From contig JBDZUM010000003.1 of assembly GCA_040255215.1 (NCBI GenBank), positions 31,936 through 95,935 on the forward strand: a DNA stretch of 64,000 nt. Direction: 5' to 3'. Source of the DNA: JAQSWP01 sp040255215 (GTDB lineage: Bacteria; Pseudomonadota; Alphaproteobacteria; Reyranellales; JAQSWP01). Shown piece after piece: positions 23,794 to 32,533 of this stretch (within the stretch, counting starts at the first letter, position 1; the number at the start of each line of letters is the position of its first letter). The translations under genes were made by a program, and so were the position numbers. The notes below the pieces were generated by a model. The model searched no databases and was not told where the DNA came from. It worked only from the letters and a program-made list of their open reading frames with translations.

Positions 23794-24771
23794 ATGGCGG
23801 CGCCCTCGGTCCAAACACTGCAGCGCATTGCGGACGAGACCGGCCACCAGCTCGGCACGCTCGAAAAGGTGCTGCGGCTCCTGGACCTGTTGCAGGAGAT
23901 CGCCCGCGATCCAGACCTGTCGGAGCGACTCGTCCTCAAGGGCGGAACGGCGCTGAATGTCTTCCACCTCGGCCTCGACCGACTCTCGGTCGATATCGAC
24001 TTGAACTACATAGGCGCGCTCGACCGGGCGGTGATGGAGACCGAGCGCCCAACCGTCGACGCTGCGCTCAATCGTCTCCTCGCTTCCCAGGGTTACAGCG
24101 TCCGCCGTCAGCCCGACGAGCACGCTGGCGGCAAGTGGCTGTCGCGCTACTCGTCCGCGCTTGGCGGCAATGCCACGCTGGAGCTCGATGTCAACTACAT
24201 GGCGCGCCAGCCCCTGTTTGGCGCGGCCCGCATGGAGTCGCGTCCCCTCGGCAAAATACACGCGAGCGACGTTCTCGTTCTCGACCTCCATGAAATCGTC
24301 GCCGGCAAGCTCGTCGCACTCGTTGACCGGCATGCCGCGCGCGATCTGTTCGATGCGCGCCGCATACTATCGATCGACGGGCTCGACTGGAGCGGGATCA
24401 AGGCCGCCGTTCTGGCTATCGGCGCCTGTGGGCGGCGCGACTGGCGGACCATGTCGGTCGACGCCATCAAAGGCGATCCGCGCGAGCTTCGCCAGAAGCT
24501 CGCGATCTGCCTGCCGCGCGACTGTTTTGCCGCCAAGGGAGACGTCGACGCGTGGATCGAAGAGACCGTGGCGCTTTGCCGGGAAAGATTCGCCTTCCTG
24601 TTCAATCTGTCGGCGAACGAGCGCGAGTTTCTCGATCGCGTTCTCGATCGGGGCGAAATTAATGCAGATCTGCTCGACGTCGCCCCCGAGATAGGTGCTC
24701 GAATTGAGGCTATGCCGATGCTTGCGTGGAAGTGCCTCCATGTCCGGAAAAACCGAGGATTGGACCGCTGA
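23794..24771 (+). CDS. abiEii: AbiEii toxin, nucleotidyltransferase
   Basis: A 325-residue DNA polymerase-beta-fold nucleotidyltransferase. Motif I is L-K-G-G-T-A-L-N-V-F at about residues 48-57 and the metal-binding acids lie in L-S-V-D-I-D-L-N-Y near 66-74; L-E-L-D-V-N-Y near 130 and H-E-I-V-A-G-K-L-V-A-L near 168 complete the AbiEii pattern. Toxins of this family block growth by modifying tRNA or a similar target, giving abortive infection or stabilising mobile elements. It starts at the nucleotide after the antitoxin stop. The adjacent stretch 24772-24995 holds no gene that I can support. Confidence 0.9.
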   Translation: MAAPSVQTLQRIADETGHQLGTLEKVLRLLDLLQEIARDPDLSERLVLKGGTALNVFHLGLDRLSVDIDLNYIGALDRAVMETERPTVDAALNRLLASQGYSVRRQPDEHAGGKWLSRYSSALGGNATLELDVNYMARQPLFGAARMESRPLGKIHASDVLVLDLHEIVAGKLVALVDRHAARDLFDARRILSIDGLDWSGIKAAVLAIGACGRRDWRTMSVDAIKGDPRELRQKLAICLPRDCFAAKGDVDAWIEETVALCRERFAFLFNLSANEREFLDRVLDRGEINADLLDVAPEIGARIEAMPMLAWKCLHVRKNRGLDR

Positions 24772-24995
24772 CCGAATGGAACCGGTGAGGATCTCATCAT
24801 CTGATCAAAGCCTCCGACGACCGGTCCGGCTCGTCCTCTTCAATCGCGCGTCCTTTGGAGTCAATTTGGCCGTGCCTCTCGCTATCGGCTCGGCGTTGCT
24901 ATTTGCCGGCAATGTCGATTTTCTCGAAGACACGTCCGAGCCCCGTCGCGGTCCGCGACACCTTTGCGCTCGACAGGGTACTTGCTGCAGTCTAT

Positions 24996-25346
24996 ATGGT
25001 TCTAGTGACTAAGTTCGTCCGGATATTCGTGTTCGCCTTGCTCACCGCATTTGCGGTGGGTTCGGTCGCGCACGCGACGAGCGCAACCGCCATGTCGCTT
25101 AAAATGGCACTCGCCGATGGCGGCGCCATGGATATGGCCGACTGTCAGGGCTGCGGCTCCGACAACGAAGGCGACGATGGCGGGCTTGGTTGTGACATGG
25201 TCTGCGTCGCTCCGCTTCTGGCCAGTCTCAGCCCGGAGGGCAGCGTTCCGGCGGTGACCGGTATATCTCCGTCGGCCCGCGCCTTTTACGACCTTGTCGG
25301 ACGGACGGGTCCGCCCGAACCCTACCCTCCCCGAACGCTCATCTGA
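24996..25346 (+). CDS. Small exported Cys/Met-containing protein at the head of the copper island
   Basis: About 116 residues from the ATG at 24996 (GTG at 25005 is also possible). A signal peptide ends A-H-A near residue 27, followed by M-D-M-A-D-C-Q-G-C-G and C-D-M-V-C-V-A-P, spacing suited to metal binding, and a Pro-rich end P-P-E-P-Y-P-P-R. Proteins with this plan (DUF2946 or CopL-like) are often found next to copper genes. A similar protein occurs at 33454-33867. Assignment as copper-binding is from composition and context only. Confidence 0.6.
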   Translation: MVLVTKFVRIFVFALLTAFAVGSVAHATSATAMSLKMALADGGAMDMADCQGCGSDNEGDDGGLGCDMVCVAPLLASLSPEGSVPAVTGISPSARAFYDLVGRTGPPEPYPPRTLI

Positions 25347-25487
25347 TCGGACGCCGGTCGGGGTACGCTCCGACCGCTGCGCCCTGCTGCGCTTCCCGGG
25401 CAATCGCACGGGCAGCCGCCGCTCAATGCATGTGCAGACCCGAGTCTGCGCATCCGAAGCACAGCGGAAATCAGATGAGAGCGAACC

Positions 25488-26960
25488 ATGTCACCGATCA
25501 CCCTGGCGCTATCGCGCCGGACTTTACTGAAGGCGTGCGCCGCCGGCGCTGCCAGCCTGGGAATGCCCGGTCTCATGTTTCCCGCGCGGGCGGCCGGCAT
25601 CCGGGAGTTTTCCTTGCGGGCCGCACCGGGACGGGCGCGGCTCGTGTCGGAGCCGCACCGCGAAACACCTGCCTGGTGCTATAACGGAACTGTCCCCGGA
25701 CCTGAAATCCGCGTCCGTCAGGGCGAGCGCCTCCGGATCACCGTCGAGAACGGGCTCGCCGAAGAGACCACCGTCCACTGGCACGGGCTCAGGGTGCCGA
25801 ACGCCATGGATGGCGTCCCGCATCTCAACCAGCCGCCGATTGCGCCGGGCAAAAGCTTCTTCTACGAGTTCGACGCGGTCGATGCCGGTACCTTCTGGTA
25901 TCACCCGCATCAGCGCAGTTTCGAGCAGGTCGGGCGCGGCCTCTACGGGCCGCTGATCGTCGAGGAGCCCGCACCTCCCCAGGTAGATCGGGAACTCTTC
26001 TGGGTGCTCGACGACTGGCGCCTCACCAGGTCCGCCGAGATCAGCGACGACTTCGGCAACGGCCATGACATGAGCCACAATGGCCGGATCGGCAACACCG
26101 TCACGATCAATGGTCGCGTGCCGGACGCGCTTCCGGTGCGAAGCGGCGAGCGCATCCGGCTGCGGCTCATCAATGCCGCGAACGCACGCATCTTCGGGCT
26201 CGACTTCCAGGGCCATGCACCAACGGTCATCGCGCTCGACGGCCAGCCGGTTACGCCGCATGCGCCCGCGGGCGGTCTCGTCGTGCTCGGGCCAGCCATG
26301 CGGGCCGACATCATGCTCGACATGACCGGAAAGCCAAACAGCCGTGTGACGGTCAGCGACCGCTTCTACCGGGGCCTCGAATACCGGCTGATCGACCTCG
26401 TCTATGACCAGAGACCGGTGAGAGACACTGTACCCGACTGGCCCATCGCGCTTCCCGCGAACCCGTTGCCCGAACCCGATCTCGCCGAAGCCCGTCGCCA
26501 TGAGGTGATCTTCAACGGCGGCATGATGGGCGCGATGGTGATGGCGAAGATGGGCGGCAGCATGGGCGAAGGCGGCCGGACCGGCATGGCCAGCGGCATG
26601 ATGCGCGGCATGATGGGAATGATGCACGGGCAGGGCATCTGGTTCGTCAACGGCAAGGCCGCCGAAGGCCATGTGCTCGACCCGATGCTGACGCTCGACC
26701 TCGACCGTTCGCATGTCATCGCCATGACCAATGCGACGGCGTGGCACCATCCGATCCACCTGCACGGCCATTCCTTCCGGGTGATCTCGCGCAACGACGC
26801 GCCGACGCCGCACCGCGAATGGCAGGACACGGTGCTGATGGCGCCTCGGGAGAAGGTCGAGGTTGCCTTCGTGGCCGACAATCCCGGCGACTGGATGTTT
26901 CACTGCCACATCCTCGAACACCAGGCTGGCGGGATGATGGGCGTCATCCGCGTCACCTGA
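25488..26960 (+). CDS. Tat-exported multicopper oxidase
   Basis: A 490-residue periplasmic oxidase, probably oxidising Cu(I). A twin-arginine signal (S-R-R-T-L-L-K-A) lies at the N-terminus. The four copper motifs are H-W-H-G (about 99), W-Y-H-P-H-Q, H-H-P-I-H-L-H-G-H (about 425) and H-C-H-I-L-E-H (about 475). A Met-rich insert of G-M-M/G-M-M-R-G-M-M-G-M-M-H type at about 345-385 fits cuprous oxidases. It is a different subtype from the CopA-type oxidase at 34672. DUF411 and cytochrome genes follow on the same strand. Confidence 0.93.
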   Translation: MSPITLALSRRTLLKACAAGAASLGMPGLMFPARAAGIREFSLRAAPGRARLVSEPHRETPAWCYNGTVPGPEIRVRQGERLRITVENGLAEETTVHWHGLRVPNAMDGVPHLNQPPIAPGKSFFYEFDAVDAGTFWYHPHQRSFEQVGRGLYGPLIVEEPAPPQVDRELFWVLDDWRLTRSAEISDDFGNGHDMSHNGRIGNTVTINGRVPDALPVRSGERIRLRLINAANARIFGLDFQGHAPTVIALDGQPVTPHAPAGGLVVLGPAMRADIMLDMTGKPNSRVTVSDRFYRGLEYRLIDLVYDQRPVRDTVPDWPIALPANPLPEPDLAEARRHEVIFNGGMMGAMVMAKMGGSMGEGGRTGMASGMMRGMMGMMHGQGIWFVNGKAAEGHVLDPMLTLDLDRSHVIAMTNATAWHHPIHLHGHSFRVISRNDAPTPHREWQDTVLMAPREKVEVAFVADNPGDWMFHCHILEHQAGGMMGVIRVT

Positions 26961-26984
26961 TCCAGAGATTCAAGGAGAACCACC

Positions 26985-27431
26985 ATGCACAAGATCATCG
27001 TCGCCGCCCTCGCCGCAGTAATTCTCGGTGCAGGCGTCTATTTCACGAACGCATCGCTCGCGGTCGCCGAGGACGTGACCCTCTACAAGAACCCGCAATG
27101 CGGCTGCTGCGAAGCCTATGCCGACTATCTGCGCGACAACGATTTTACCGTCACCGTCAAGCCGACCCACGAGCTCGTCACCATGAGCCGCGATGCCGGC
27201 ATCCCGGACGACTTCCAGGGCTGCCACCTCGCCTTCATCGACGATTACGTGGTGAGCGGTCATGTCCCCATTGGAACGGTGAATCGCCTGCTCTCGGAGC
27301 GTCCCGACATCAAGGGCGTGACTTTGCCCGGCATGCCGATGGGATCGCCCGGCATGAGCGGCGCCAAGACCGAACCTTTCACGATCTACGCCGTGGGTGA
27401 CGGCAAGCCGTCCGTATACGCGGTCGAATAG
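26985..27431 (+). CDS. DUF411 periplasmic metal-binding protein
   Basis: A 148-residue exported protein with signal peptide (1-28) and the DUF411 core: L-Y-K-N-P-Q-C-G-C-C-E-A-Y-A, K-P-T-H-E-L, D-F-Q-G-C-H-L-A and V-S-G-H-V-P. The C-G-C-C and Met-rich P-G-M-P-M-G-S-P-G-M tail suit copper binding. Genes of this family accompany multicopper oxidases. RBS AAGGAG lies upstream. Confidence 0.9.
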   Translation: MHKIIVAALAAVILGAGVYFTNASLAVAEDVTLYKNPQCGCCEAYADYLRDNDFTVTVKPTHELVTMSRDAGIPDDFQGCHLAFIDDYVVSGHVPIGTVNRLLSERPDIKGVTLPGMPMGSPGMSGAKTEPFTIYAVGDGKPSVYAVE

Positions 27432-27443
27432 GGAGATTTTCCG

Positions 27444-27599
27444 ATGAACAACGCACCGACCGGCATGGGTATGGGCATGATGGACGGCATGGGCGGCATG
27501 ATGATGTGGGGCATGGGCCTTGTCTGGCTTCTCGTGATCGTCCTGCTCGTCCTCGGCATCGCGGCGCTGGTCAAATACCTCTTCGTGGGCAAGCGCTGA
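27444..27599 (+). CDS. 51-residue Met-rich membrane peptide
   Basis: A 51-residue protein: a Met/Gly-rich N-terminus (G-M-G-M-G-M-M-D-G-M-G-G-M-M-M-W) followed by one membrane helix (about residues 24-44) and a short Lys/Arg end. GGGAG precedes the ATG. The Met ladder beside the membrane could bind Cu(I). It overlaps the next gene by one nucleotide (TGATG), which supports it being a real translated gene. Confidence 0.7.
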   Translation: MNNAPTGMGMGMMDGMGGMMMWGMGLVWLLVIVLLVLGIAALVKYLFVGKR

Positions 27600-28063
27600 T
27601 GAACCGTGCCGTTCTTGGCGCCACGATACTACTCGGCGGAAGCGCCGTGGCCGGGCTGCTCTGGGTCGGACTTGACCGGAGCGGTCCGGGGGAGGAATCC
27701 GGCGAACGGCTCGAACGCGGGCGAGCGATCTATGCGGCGAATTGCGCGTCCTGTCATGGCGCGAAGCTCGAAGGCCAGCCGGACTGGAAGAGCCGCCTTC
27801 CATCCGGTCGCCTGCCCGCGCCGCCGCATGACGCCTCTGGCCACACCTGGCATCACCCCGACGCGGTTCTGTTCCGCATCACCAAGGAAGGACCTGCAGC
27901 CGTTGTTGGCGGCGGCTACCAGAGCGACATGCCCGGTTTCGCTGGCGTGCTGTCCGACGACGACATCCGCGCCGCCCTGGACTTCATCAAGAGCACCTGG
28001 CCGGAGCGAGAGCAGCAGTACCAGGCCGAGTTGGGCCGACGGGAAAGGGAGGCACGCCAATGA
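27599..28063 (+). CDS. Membrane-anchored c-type cytochrome
   Basis: A 154-residue protein with an N-terminal membrane anchor and one haem-binding motif, C-A-S-C-H, near residue 50; a candidate axial Met lies in D-M-P-G-F near 108. It is a small class I cytochrome c, probably taking electrons from a periplasmic oxidase or reducing partner. The stop overlaps the TlpA-like gene (ATGA). Confidence 0.88.
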   Translation: MNRAVLGATILLGGSAVAGLLWVGLDRSGPGEESGERLERGRAIYAANCASCHGAKLEGQPDWKSRLPSGRLPAPPHDASGHTWHHPDAVLFRITKEGPAAVVGGGYQSDMPGFAGVLSDDDIRAALDFIKSTWPEREQQYQAELGRREREARQ

Positions 28064-28596
28064 AACCTTTTTCCGTGCTCGGGTTCCTGCTGGCGCTGGC
28101 TTTCTCGACCGCAACGATGGCGGACGGGCCGAATGCCGTCCCGCTGCACGACACGTCGCAGCTGCTACCGACAATCTTTTTTGCTGACGAACACGGCAAC
28201 GCGCTCACGCTCGACCGCTGGCGCGGCAAGGTTGTCCTTCTCAACGTCTGGGCCACCTGGTGCGCCCCTTGCCGCCATGAGATGCCGACACTGGACCGCC
28301 TTCAGGCAAAGCTCGGCAGCGGGCGCTTCGAGGTCGTGGCCCTGTCGATCGACCGCGCCGGCGTCGGTGTCGTTCGTAAGTTCTTCGACGAGATCGGTAT
28401 CCGGCATCTGGGTATCTTCATCGACGAGACGATGAAGGCATCGCGCGACCTCAGGATACTCGGCCTCCCGGGGACGTTGCTCATCGGGCCGGATGGGCGG
28501 GAGCTCGGCCGGCTGATCGGACCGGCTGAATGGGACACACCGGAGATGGTCGCCTTCTTCGAGAGCGTCATCGCCGGGCAAACAGGAAAGGAATAG
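28060..28596 (+). CDS. TlpA-like periplasmic thioredoxin
   Basis: A 178-residue exported thiol-disulphide protein. A signal peptide (1-22) is followed by a thioredoxin fold with W-A-T-W-C-A-P-C-R-H near residues 65-74 and the cis-Pro segment G-L-P-G-T-L-L near 133. It probably reduces cysteines for cytochrome c or copper-site maturation, with CcdA (30140-30877) as electron source. Confidence 0.88.
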   Translation: MKPFSVLGFLLALAFSTATMADGPNAVPLHDTSQLLPTIFFADEHGNALTLDRWRGKVVLLNVWATWCAPCRHEMPTLDRLQAKLGSGRFEVVALSIDRAGVGVVRKFFDEIGIRHLGIFIDETMKASRDLRILGLPGTLLIGPDGRELGRLIGPAEWDTPEMVAFFESVIAGQTGKE

Positions 28597-28601
28597 ACAC
28601 G

Positions 28602-28898
28602 ATGATCACGAAACGGACCGCCGCAATTGCGACCCCGCGCATCCCATTGTTCCTCCGGATGCCCTGGCTGTCGAAACGTCGGATTGTGCTGCTTGCGGGT
28701 CTCGGGACGCTCGCCGCTGGACTTGCCCTGAACTGGGGCTGGCTGACGGCGGTCGGCGTGGCGCCGATCCTGCTCGCCCTCGCGCCCTGCGCCGCGATGT
28801 GCGCCCTCGGCCTGTGCATGCGCGGCGGTGGGGCAAAGTCCTGCGCGACCCATGGCGAGACGGATGCAGGCCCGTCGCCGCGGAGCCGACAGGAGTGA
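28602..28898 (+). CDS. Small membrane protein with Cys cluster
   Basis: A 98-residue protein with two hydrophobic stretches (about 28-46 and 50-72), the second ending P-C-A-A-M-C-A-L-G-L-C-M, then a soluble tail with one more Cys. I do not recognise a named family. The Cys/Met set in the membrane edge suggests metal contact. It sits in the same run as TlpA and SCO genes. Confidence 0.6.
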   Translation: MITKRTAAIATPRIPLFLRMPWLSKRRIVLLAGLGTLAAGLALNWGWLTAVGVAPILLALAPCAAMCALGLCMRGGGAKSCATHGETDAGPSPRSRQE

Positions 28899-28945
28899 TG
28901 TCGCCGACCGGTGTCATCGACCGCAAGGATGGCCAAGGAGAGCGT

Positions 28946-29638
28946 ATGAGTTTCGCTCGATTTACCGCTGTTCTGATCGGCGCGTTCGCTTTTGCCATGC
29001 CGGCATTGGCGCACCATCCGGGCGCCGACCTCGACCGGGTCATGGGCAGCAAGGAGCAGTTATTTCAGGCCATCGACAGCCCGGCCCCGCCCTTCGATCT
29101 GGCCGATGCCGACGGGAACATCGTGAAACTATCGGACTTCGCCGACAGGATCGTCGTGCTGAACTTCATCTTTGCCAGCTGCACGGATGTCTGCCCGCTG
29201 CACTCCGCCCTGATCGCCGACGTCCAGTCGAAGATCAACGTCACGTCGATGAAGGACATGATCCAGTTCATCACGGTGACGACCGACCCCGATCTCGACA
29301 CGGCGGATGTTTTGAAGAGCTATGGCGAGGCGCATGGCCTCGACCCGTATAATTGGATGTTCCTGACCCGCCGTCCGGGCGACCCCGAGGACGCGACACG
29401 AACGCTTTCGGAGACCTATAAGGTCAGGTTCGAACCGCTGAATGATGGACAGCAGATGCATGGCGTCGTGACGCACGTGATCGACCGTGACGGGCGTTTC
29501 GCTGCCAAGTTCCACGGCTTGCGCTTCGAGCCGTTGAACCTGGTGCATTACATCAACGGGCTGACCAACGCCTCCTCTCGCCCGTCCAGGCCGGCAGAGG
29601 CGGGCTGGTGGAACAGCGTGAAGGGGCTGTTCCGATGA
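28946..29638 (+). CDS. SCO1/SenC copper-delivery protein
   Basis: A 230-residue exported protein: signal peptide of about 22 residues ending A-L-A, then a thioredoxin-like SCO domain with copper motif F-A-S-C-T-D-V-C-P (CxxxCP) near residue 77 and the distal His in V-V-T-H-V-I-D near 183. SCO proteins deliver copper or reduce Cu-site thiols. AAGGAG precedes the ATG at 28946; the frame upstream lacks a signal peptide at a sensible place. Confidence 0.9.
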   Translation: MSFARFTAVLIGAFAFAMPALAHHPGADLDRVMGSKEQLFQAIDSPAPPFDLADADGNIVKLSDFADRIVVLNFIFASCTDVCPLHSALIADVQSKINVTSMKDMIQFITVTTDPDLDTADVLKSYGEAHGLDPYNWMFLTRRPGDPEDATRTLSETYKVRFEPLNDGQQMHGVVTHVIDRDGRFAAKFHGLRFEPLNLVHYINGLTNASSRPSRPAEAGWWNSVKGLFR

Positions 29639-30147
29639 CGAACGTGAATTCGAGCAATGGACAATTCGCCGCCGCAGGGGCTGGCGAATGGCTGTCCGCG
29701 CTGCGTCGATACGTCGCCTTCGTCGCTGTCGCGAATCTCGTCTGGGAGTTCGCGCACATGCCGCTCTACACGTTGTGGGAAACGGGGTCGGCAGGGGACA
29801 TCGTGTTTGCCGTCGTGCATTGCACGGGCGGCGACATCCTGATCGCGCTCAGCGCGGTCATGCTGGCGCTGTTCCTCGCCGGCACTCCTACATGGCCAGC
29901 CGTAGGGACAGGCCGCATCGTCGTAATGACCCTGATGCTCGGGCTTGGCTACACGCTTTTCAGCGAATGGCTCAACATCGAAGTGCGGCAGGCATGGGCC
30001 TACCGGGATCTGATGCCGGTCATCCCCATCATAGACGCCGGACTCAGTCCGGTGCTGCAATGGATATTTGTTCCACTGACGGCGTTCCGCGTCGCGACCG
30101 GCAGGTGGTTCGGACTGACCAGAACGGCGGGCGGTGCCGATGCTTGA
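29635..30147 (+). CDS. Polytopic membrane protein of unknown function
   Basis: A 170-residue protein with about four membrane segments (residues 24-44, 60-82, 92-112, 128-150). The first contains W-E-F-A-H-M-P-L-Y and the second H-C-T-G-G-D, with His, Met and Cys at the membrane face. I recognise the pattern from copper gene clusters but cannot name the family. It overlaps the SCO gene by 4 nt and ccdA by 8 nt. Confidence 0.7.
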   Translation: MTNVNSSNGQFAAAGAGEWLSALRRYVAFVAVANLVWEFAHMPLYTLWETGSAGDIVFAVVHCTGGDILIALSAVMLALFLAGTPTWPAVGTGRIVVMTLMLGLGYTLFSEWLNIEVRQAWAYRDLMPVIPIIDAGLSPVLQWIFVPLTAFRVATGRWFGLTRTAGGADA

Positions 30148-30877
30148 ACTGTCGGGCATCGGCCTGATCGCCGCCTTCGCGGCGGGCGCGGTCTCCTTCG
30201 TCTCTCCCTGCGTCCTCCCGCTGGTGCCGGGATATGTCTCTTACGTTGCGGGACATACGGTCGTCGCCAGCGACGTCGATCCTGTCGGCCGTCGGCGCCA
30301 AGCCATCGGTATGAGCCTGTATTTCGTCCTTGGCTTTTCGACGGTCTTCATGATTCTGGGAGCAAGCGCGACGGCGCTCGGCCAGATACTTCTGAGCTAC
30401 CGGTACGAACTGAACCTCGTCGGTGGCGGTATTGTAATCGTGTTCGGCCTGTTCTTGATCGGCATGGCGCGGATCACCGTGATGCAGCGAGAGGTCCGCT
30501 TCCACCTGTCCATCACGGGGGGCCAGCCGCTCTCGGCCTATGTCCTCGGGCTCGCCTTTGGCTTCGGCTGGACGCCCTGCATAGGGCCGATCCTCGGCGC
30601 CATCCTCACGGCGAGCGCGGCCACAGCAACGGTTGGAGAGGGCGTCGGACTCCTCGCCATCTACTCAGCCGGGCTTGGTGTGCCCTTCCTGCTCGCTGCC
30701 GCCTTCACCGACCGCTTGACCCGGCGCCTGCGAGCGATCGGGCGCATCGGGCGTCGACTGCATCAGATCGCCGGGCTGCTCATGGTGGCAATGGGCATCG
30801 CTATGATCACCGGGCAGCTTTCGGCGCTGTCCTACTGGCTGCTGGATACCTTTCCAATACTGGGGACGGTCGGGTGA
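30140..30877 (+). CDS. ccdA: CcdA-type thiol-disulphide transporter
   Basis: A 245-residue, six-helix membrane protein that carries reducing equivalents to the periplasm. Conserved Cys-Pro sites are S-P-C-V-L-P-L-V-P-G-Y near residue 24 and W-T-P-C-I-G-P near 150. It probably re-reduces the TlpA-like and SCO proteins encoded upstream. The ATG at 30140 is preferred over the GTG at 30134. The following 190 nt (30878-31067) hold no gene. Confidence 0.92.
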   Translation: MLELSGIGLIAAFAAGAVSFVSPCVLPLVPGYVSYVAGHTVVASDVDPVGRRRQAIGMSLYFVLGFSTVFMILGASATALGQILLSYRYELNLVGGGIVIVFGLFLIGMARITVMQREVRFHLSITGGQPLSAYVLGLAFGFGWTPCIGPILGAILTASAATATVGEGVGLLAIYSAGLGVPFLLAAAFTDRLTRRLRAIGRIGRRLHQIAGLLMVAMGIAMITGQLSALSYWLLDTFPILGTVG

Positions 30878-31067
30878 TGCGATGGCCTGCCCCGGAACCC
30901 ACAACCGCTCGCGTTCCAGGTCATAGCAGGCGGCCCGAAGGCTTGCGGGAACCCCCGAAGCTTTGACGCGTTAGTGTCCCTACACCCCGCGAGCGGATGG
31001 AGAGGATACACTCTGAACTCATGCTGGCTCTCGGACGGAGTAAAGACGGCGCCAGCAGGAGAAATGC

Positions 31068-31613
31068 ATGTCAAAAGGATTTGGAGCGGGTCTGGGGCTC
31101 GGCATCGTCGGGACGATCATCGTCGCTATCGCCGTCTGGATCACCGTCACTTATACGGGGATCTACAATGTCGCTGCCTCGGATCAACATGCAGATGCGG
31201 TCCGGTGGACGTTCGACACCACAATGCACCGTTCGGTCGCCAACCGGGCAGGCGGCGCGGACCTGCCGGACAGCTTTTCCCGAGACCTGATTGTCCAGGG
31301 CGCGCAGCATTATGCGGAAACTTGTGCGCACTGCCACGGCACTCCGGGCGGTAAGCCGGCGGAATGGTCGCGGGGGATGCGGCCTGAGCCACCGCATCTG
31401 ACCGAAGCCGCGACCGAGTGGAACCCGCAGCAGATCCACTGGATCATCACCAACGGTATCAAGATGACGGGGATGCCGGCGTTCGGGCCGCATCATTCCC
31501 GGGAGGAAATCGTAGCGCTGACGGCGTTCGTAACGACGCTTCCCGCGTTGACGGCGGATGAATATGCCACGCTAACGGGTGGCGCCAATGGCCCTGCAAC
31601 TGAGCGACCGTAA
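31068..31613 (+). CDS. Membrane-anchored cytochrome c
   Basis: A 181-residue protein with an N-terminal membrane helix (9-29) and a haem-binding C-A-H-C-H near residue 88; a candidate axial Met is in M-T-G-M-P-A-F near 135. It is a second cytochrome of the cluster, not closely similar to the one at 27599. AGGAG lies upstream. Confidence 0.88.
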   Translation: MSKGFGAGLGLGIVGTIIVAIAVWITVTYTGIYNVAASDQHADAVRWTFDTTMHRSVANRAGGADLPDSFSRDLIVQGAQHYAETCAHCHGTPGGKPAEWSRGMRPEPPHLTEAATEWNPQQIHWIITNGIKMTGMPAFGPHHSREEIVALTAFVTTLPALTADEYATLTGGANGPATERP

Positions 31614-31632
31614 CGAAGAGGAACGCCAGCGC

Positions 31633-32496
31633 ATGTCCTATGTACGCTTCGGGCTGATGATCCTCACCTCCACGGTGGTGATGTTCATCCTCATGTACCT
31701 GAACACCTACGCGTGGGAACACGTCTTCTTCTCGGAAACGCGGACCTACATGGCGATCATGATGGGCGCGACGATGGCGGTCATCATGCTTGCCTACATG
31801 CTGGGCATGTATTCGAATAAGGGAGTCAACATTGCTATCTTCGCGGGAGCGATTGTCGCCTTCACCCTGTCGCTATGGTTGGTCCGGAGCCAGGTCGCGG
31901 TCAGCGGGCCGAGTTACATGCGGGCGATGATCCCACACCACTCGATTGCCGTCATGACTTCCGAGCGGGCGCAAATCCGTGACCCGCGTGTGCGCAAGCT
32001 GGCCGACGAGATCATTGAGGCGCAGCGGCGCGAGATTGCCGAGATGGGCTACCTGATCGCGGACGTCTCGTCCGGAAACGTCGTCGAGAGCATTTACAAG
32101 GATCCGCCTGCCGAGCCGGGGACCGTTGAGGATGCTCTCTCAAACACACTTGTCAGCCAGCTCGACCTTGCGCCAATGCCTGAGGCCGAGGCCGATCGAG
32201 TGCTTGAAGCGTCTGCTCCCTGCACATTCACCCGAAGTCCGGAGGCCGACCCGATACTTTGGTCCGCTCGCGAAAGTGGCGCGGCGGCGATAAAGTTGAA
32301 TGGCGTCCTGGTGTCTCTCGCCGCAGCTGGTGCCCTACAGGATGGCGGCGCGACTTTTTCGGCGCCCGGCACAACGATAACCGTCCGGCCGCTCGGTGAC
32401 GATACCAACTGGCGCCAGAATGCCGAGCTCGTGTTCGAACTCGACTCGGGCCTGAACGTGGGTTACCGCGGATTCTATAGCTGTGCGGCGGACTGA
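31633..32496 (+). CDS. DUF305-type membrane protein with C-terminal extension
   Basis: A 287-residue protein. Three membrane helices (about 5-25, 35-57, 65-85) precede the DUF305-like segment M-R-A-M-I-P-H-H-S-I-A-V-M near residue 97, with R-K-L-A-D-E-I-I-E-A-Q-R-R-E-I downstream. The His-His-Met set is typical of this family, which accompanies copper genes. The C-terminal 120 residues are a beta-rich extension seldom seen in DUF305 proteins. The ATG at 31633 is preferred to one at 31579, which lies inside the previous gene. Confidence 0.8.
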   Translation: MSYVRFGLMILTSTVVMFILMYLNTYAWEHVFFSETRTYMAIMMGATMAVIMLAYMLGMYSNKGVNIAIFAGAIVAFTLSLWLVRSQVAVSGPSYMRAMIPHHSIAVMTSERAQIRDPRVRKLADEIIEAQRREIAEMGYLIADVSSGNVVESIYKDPPAEPGTVEDALSNTLVSQLDLAPMPEAEADRVLEASAPCTFTRSPEADPILWSARESGAAAIKLNGVLVSLAAAGALQDGGATFSAPGTTITVRPLGDDTNWRQNAELVFELDSGLNVGYRGFYSCAAD

Positions 32497-32533
32497 GGCC
32501 CAGGGAAGCGGTATTCCTGGGAAGGAAAGCCAC

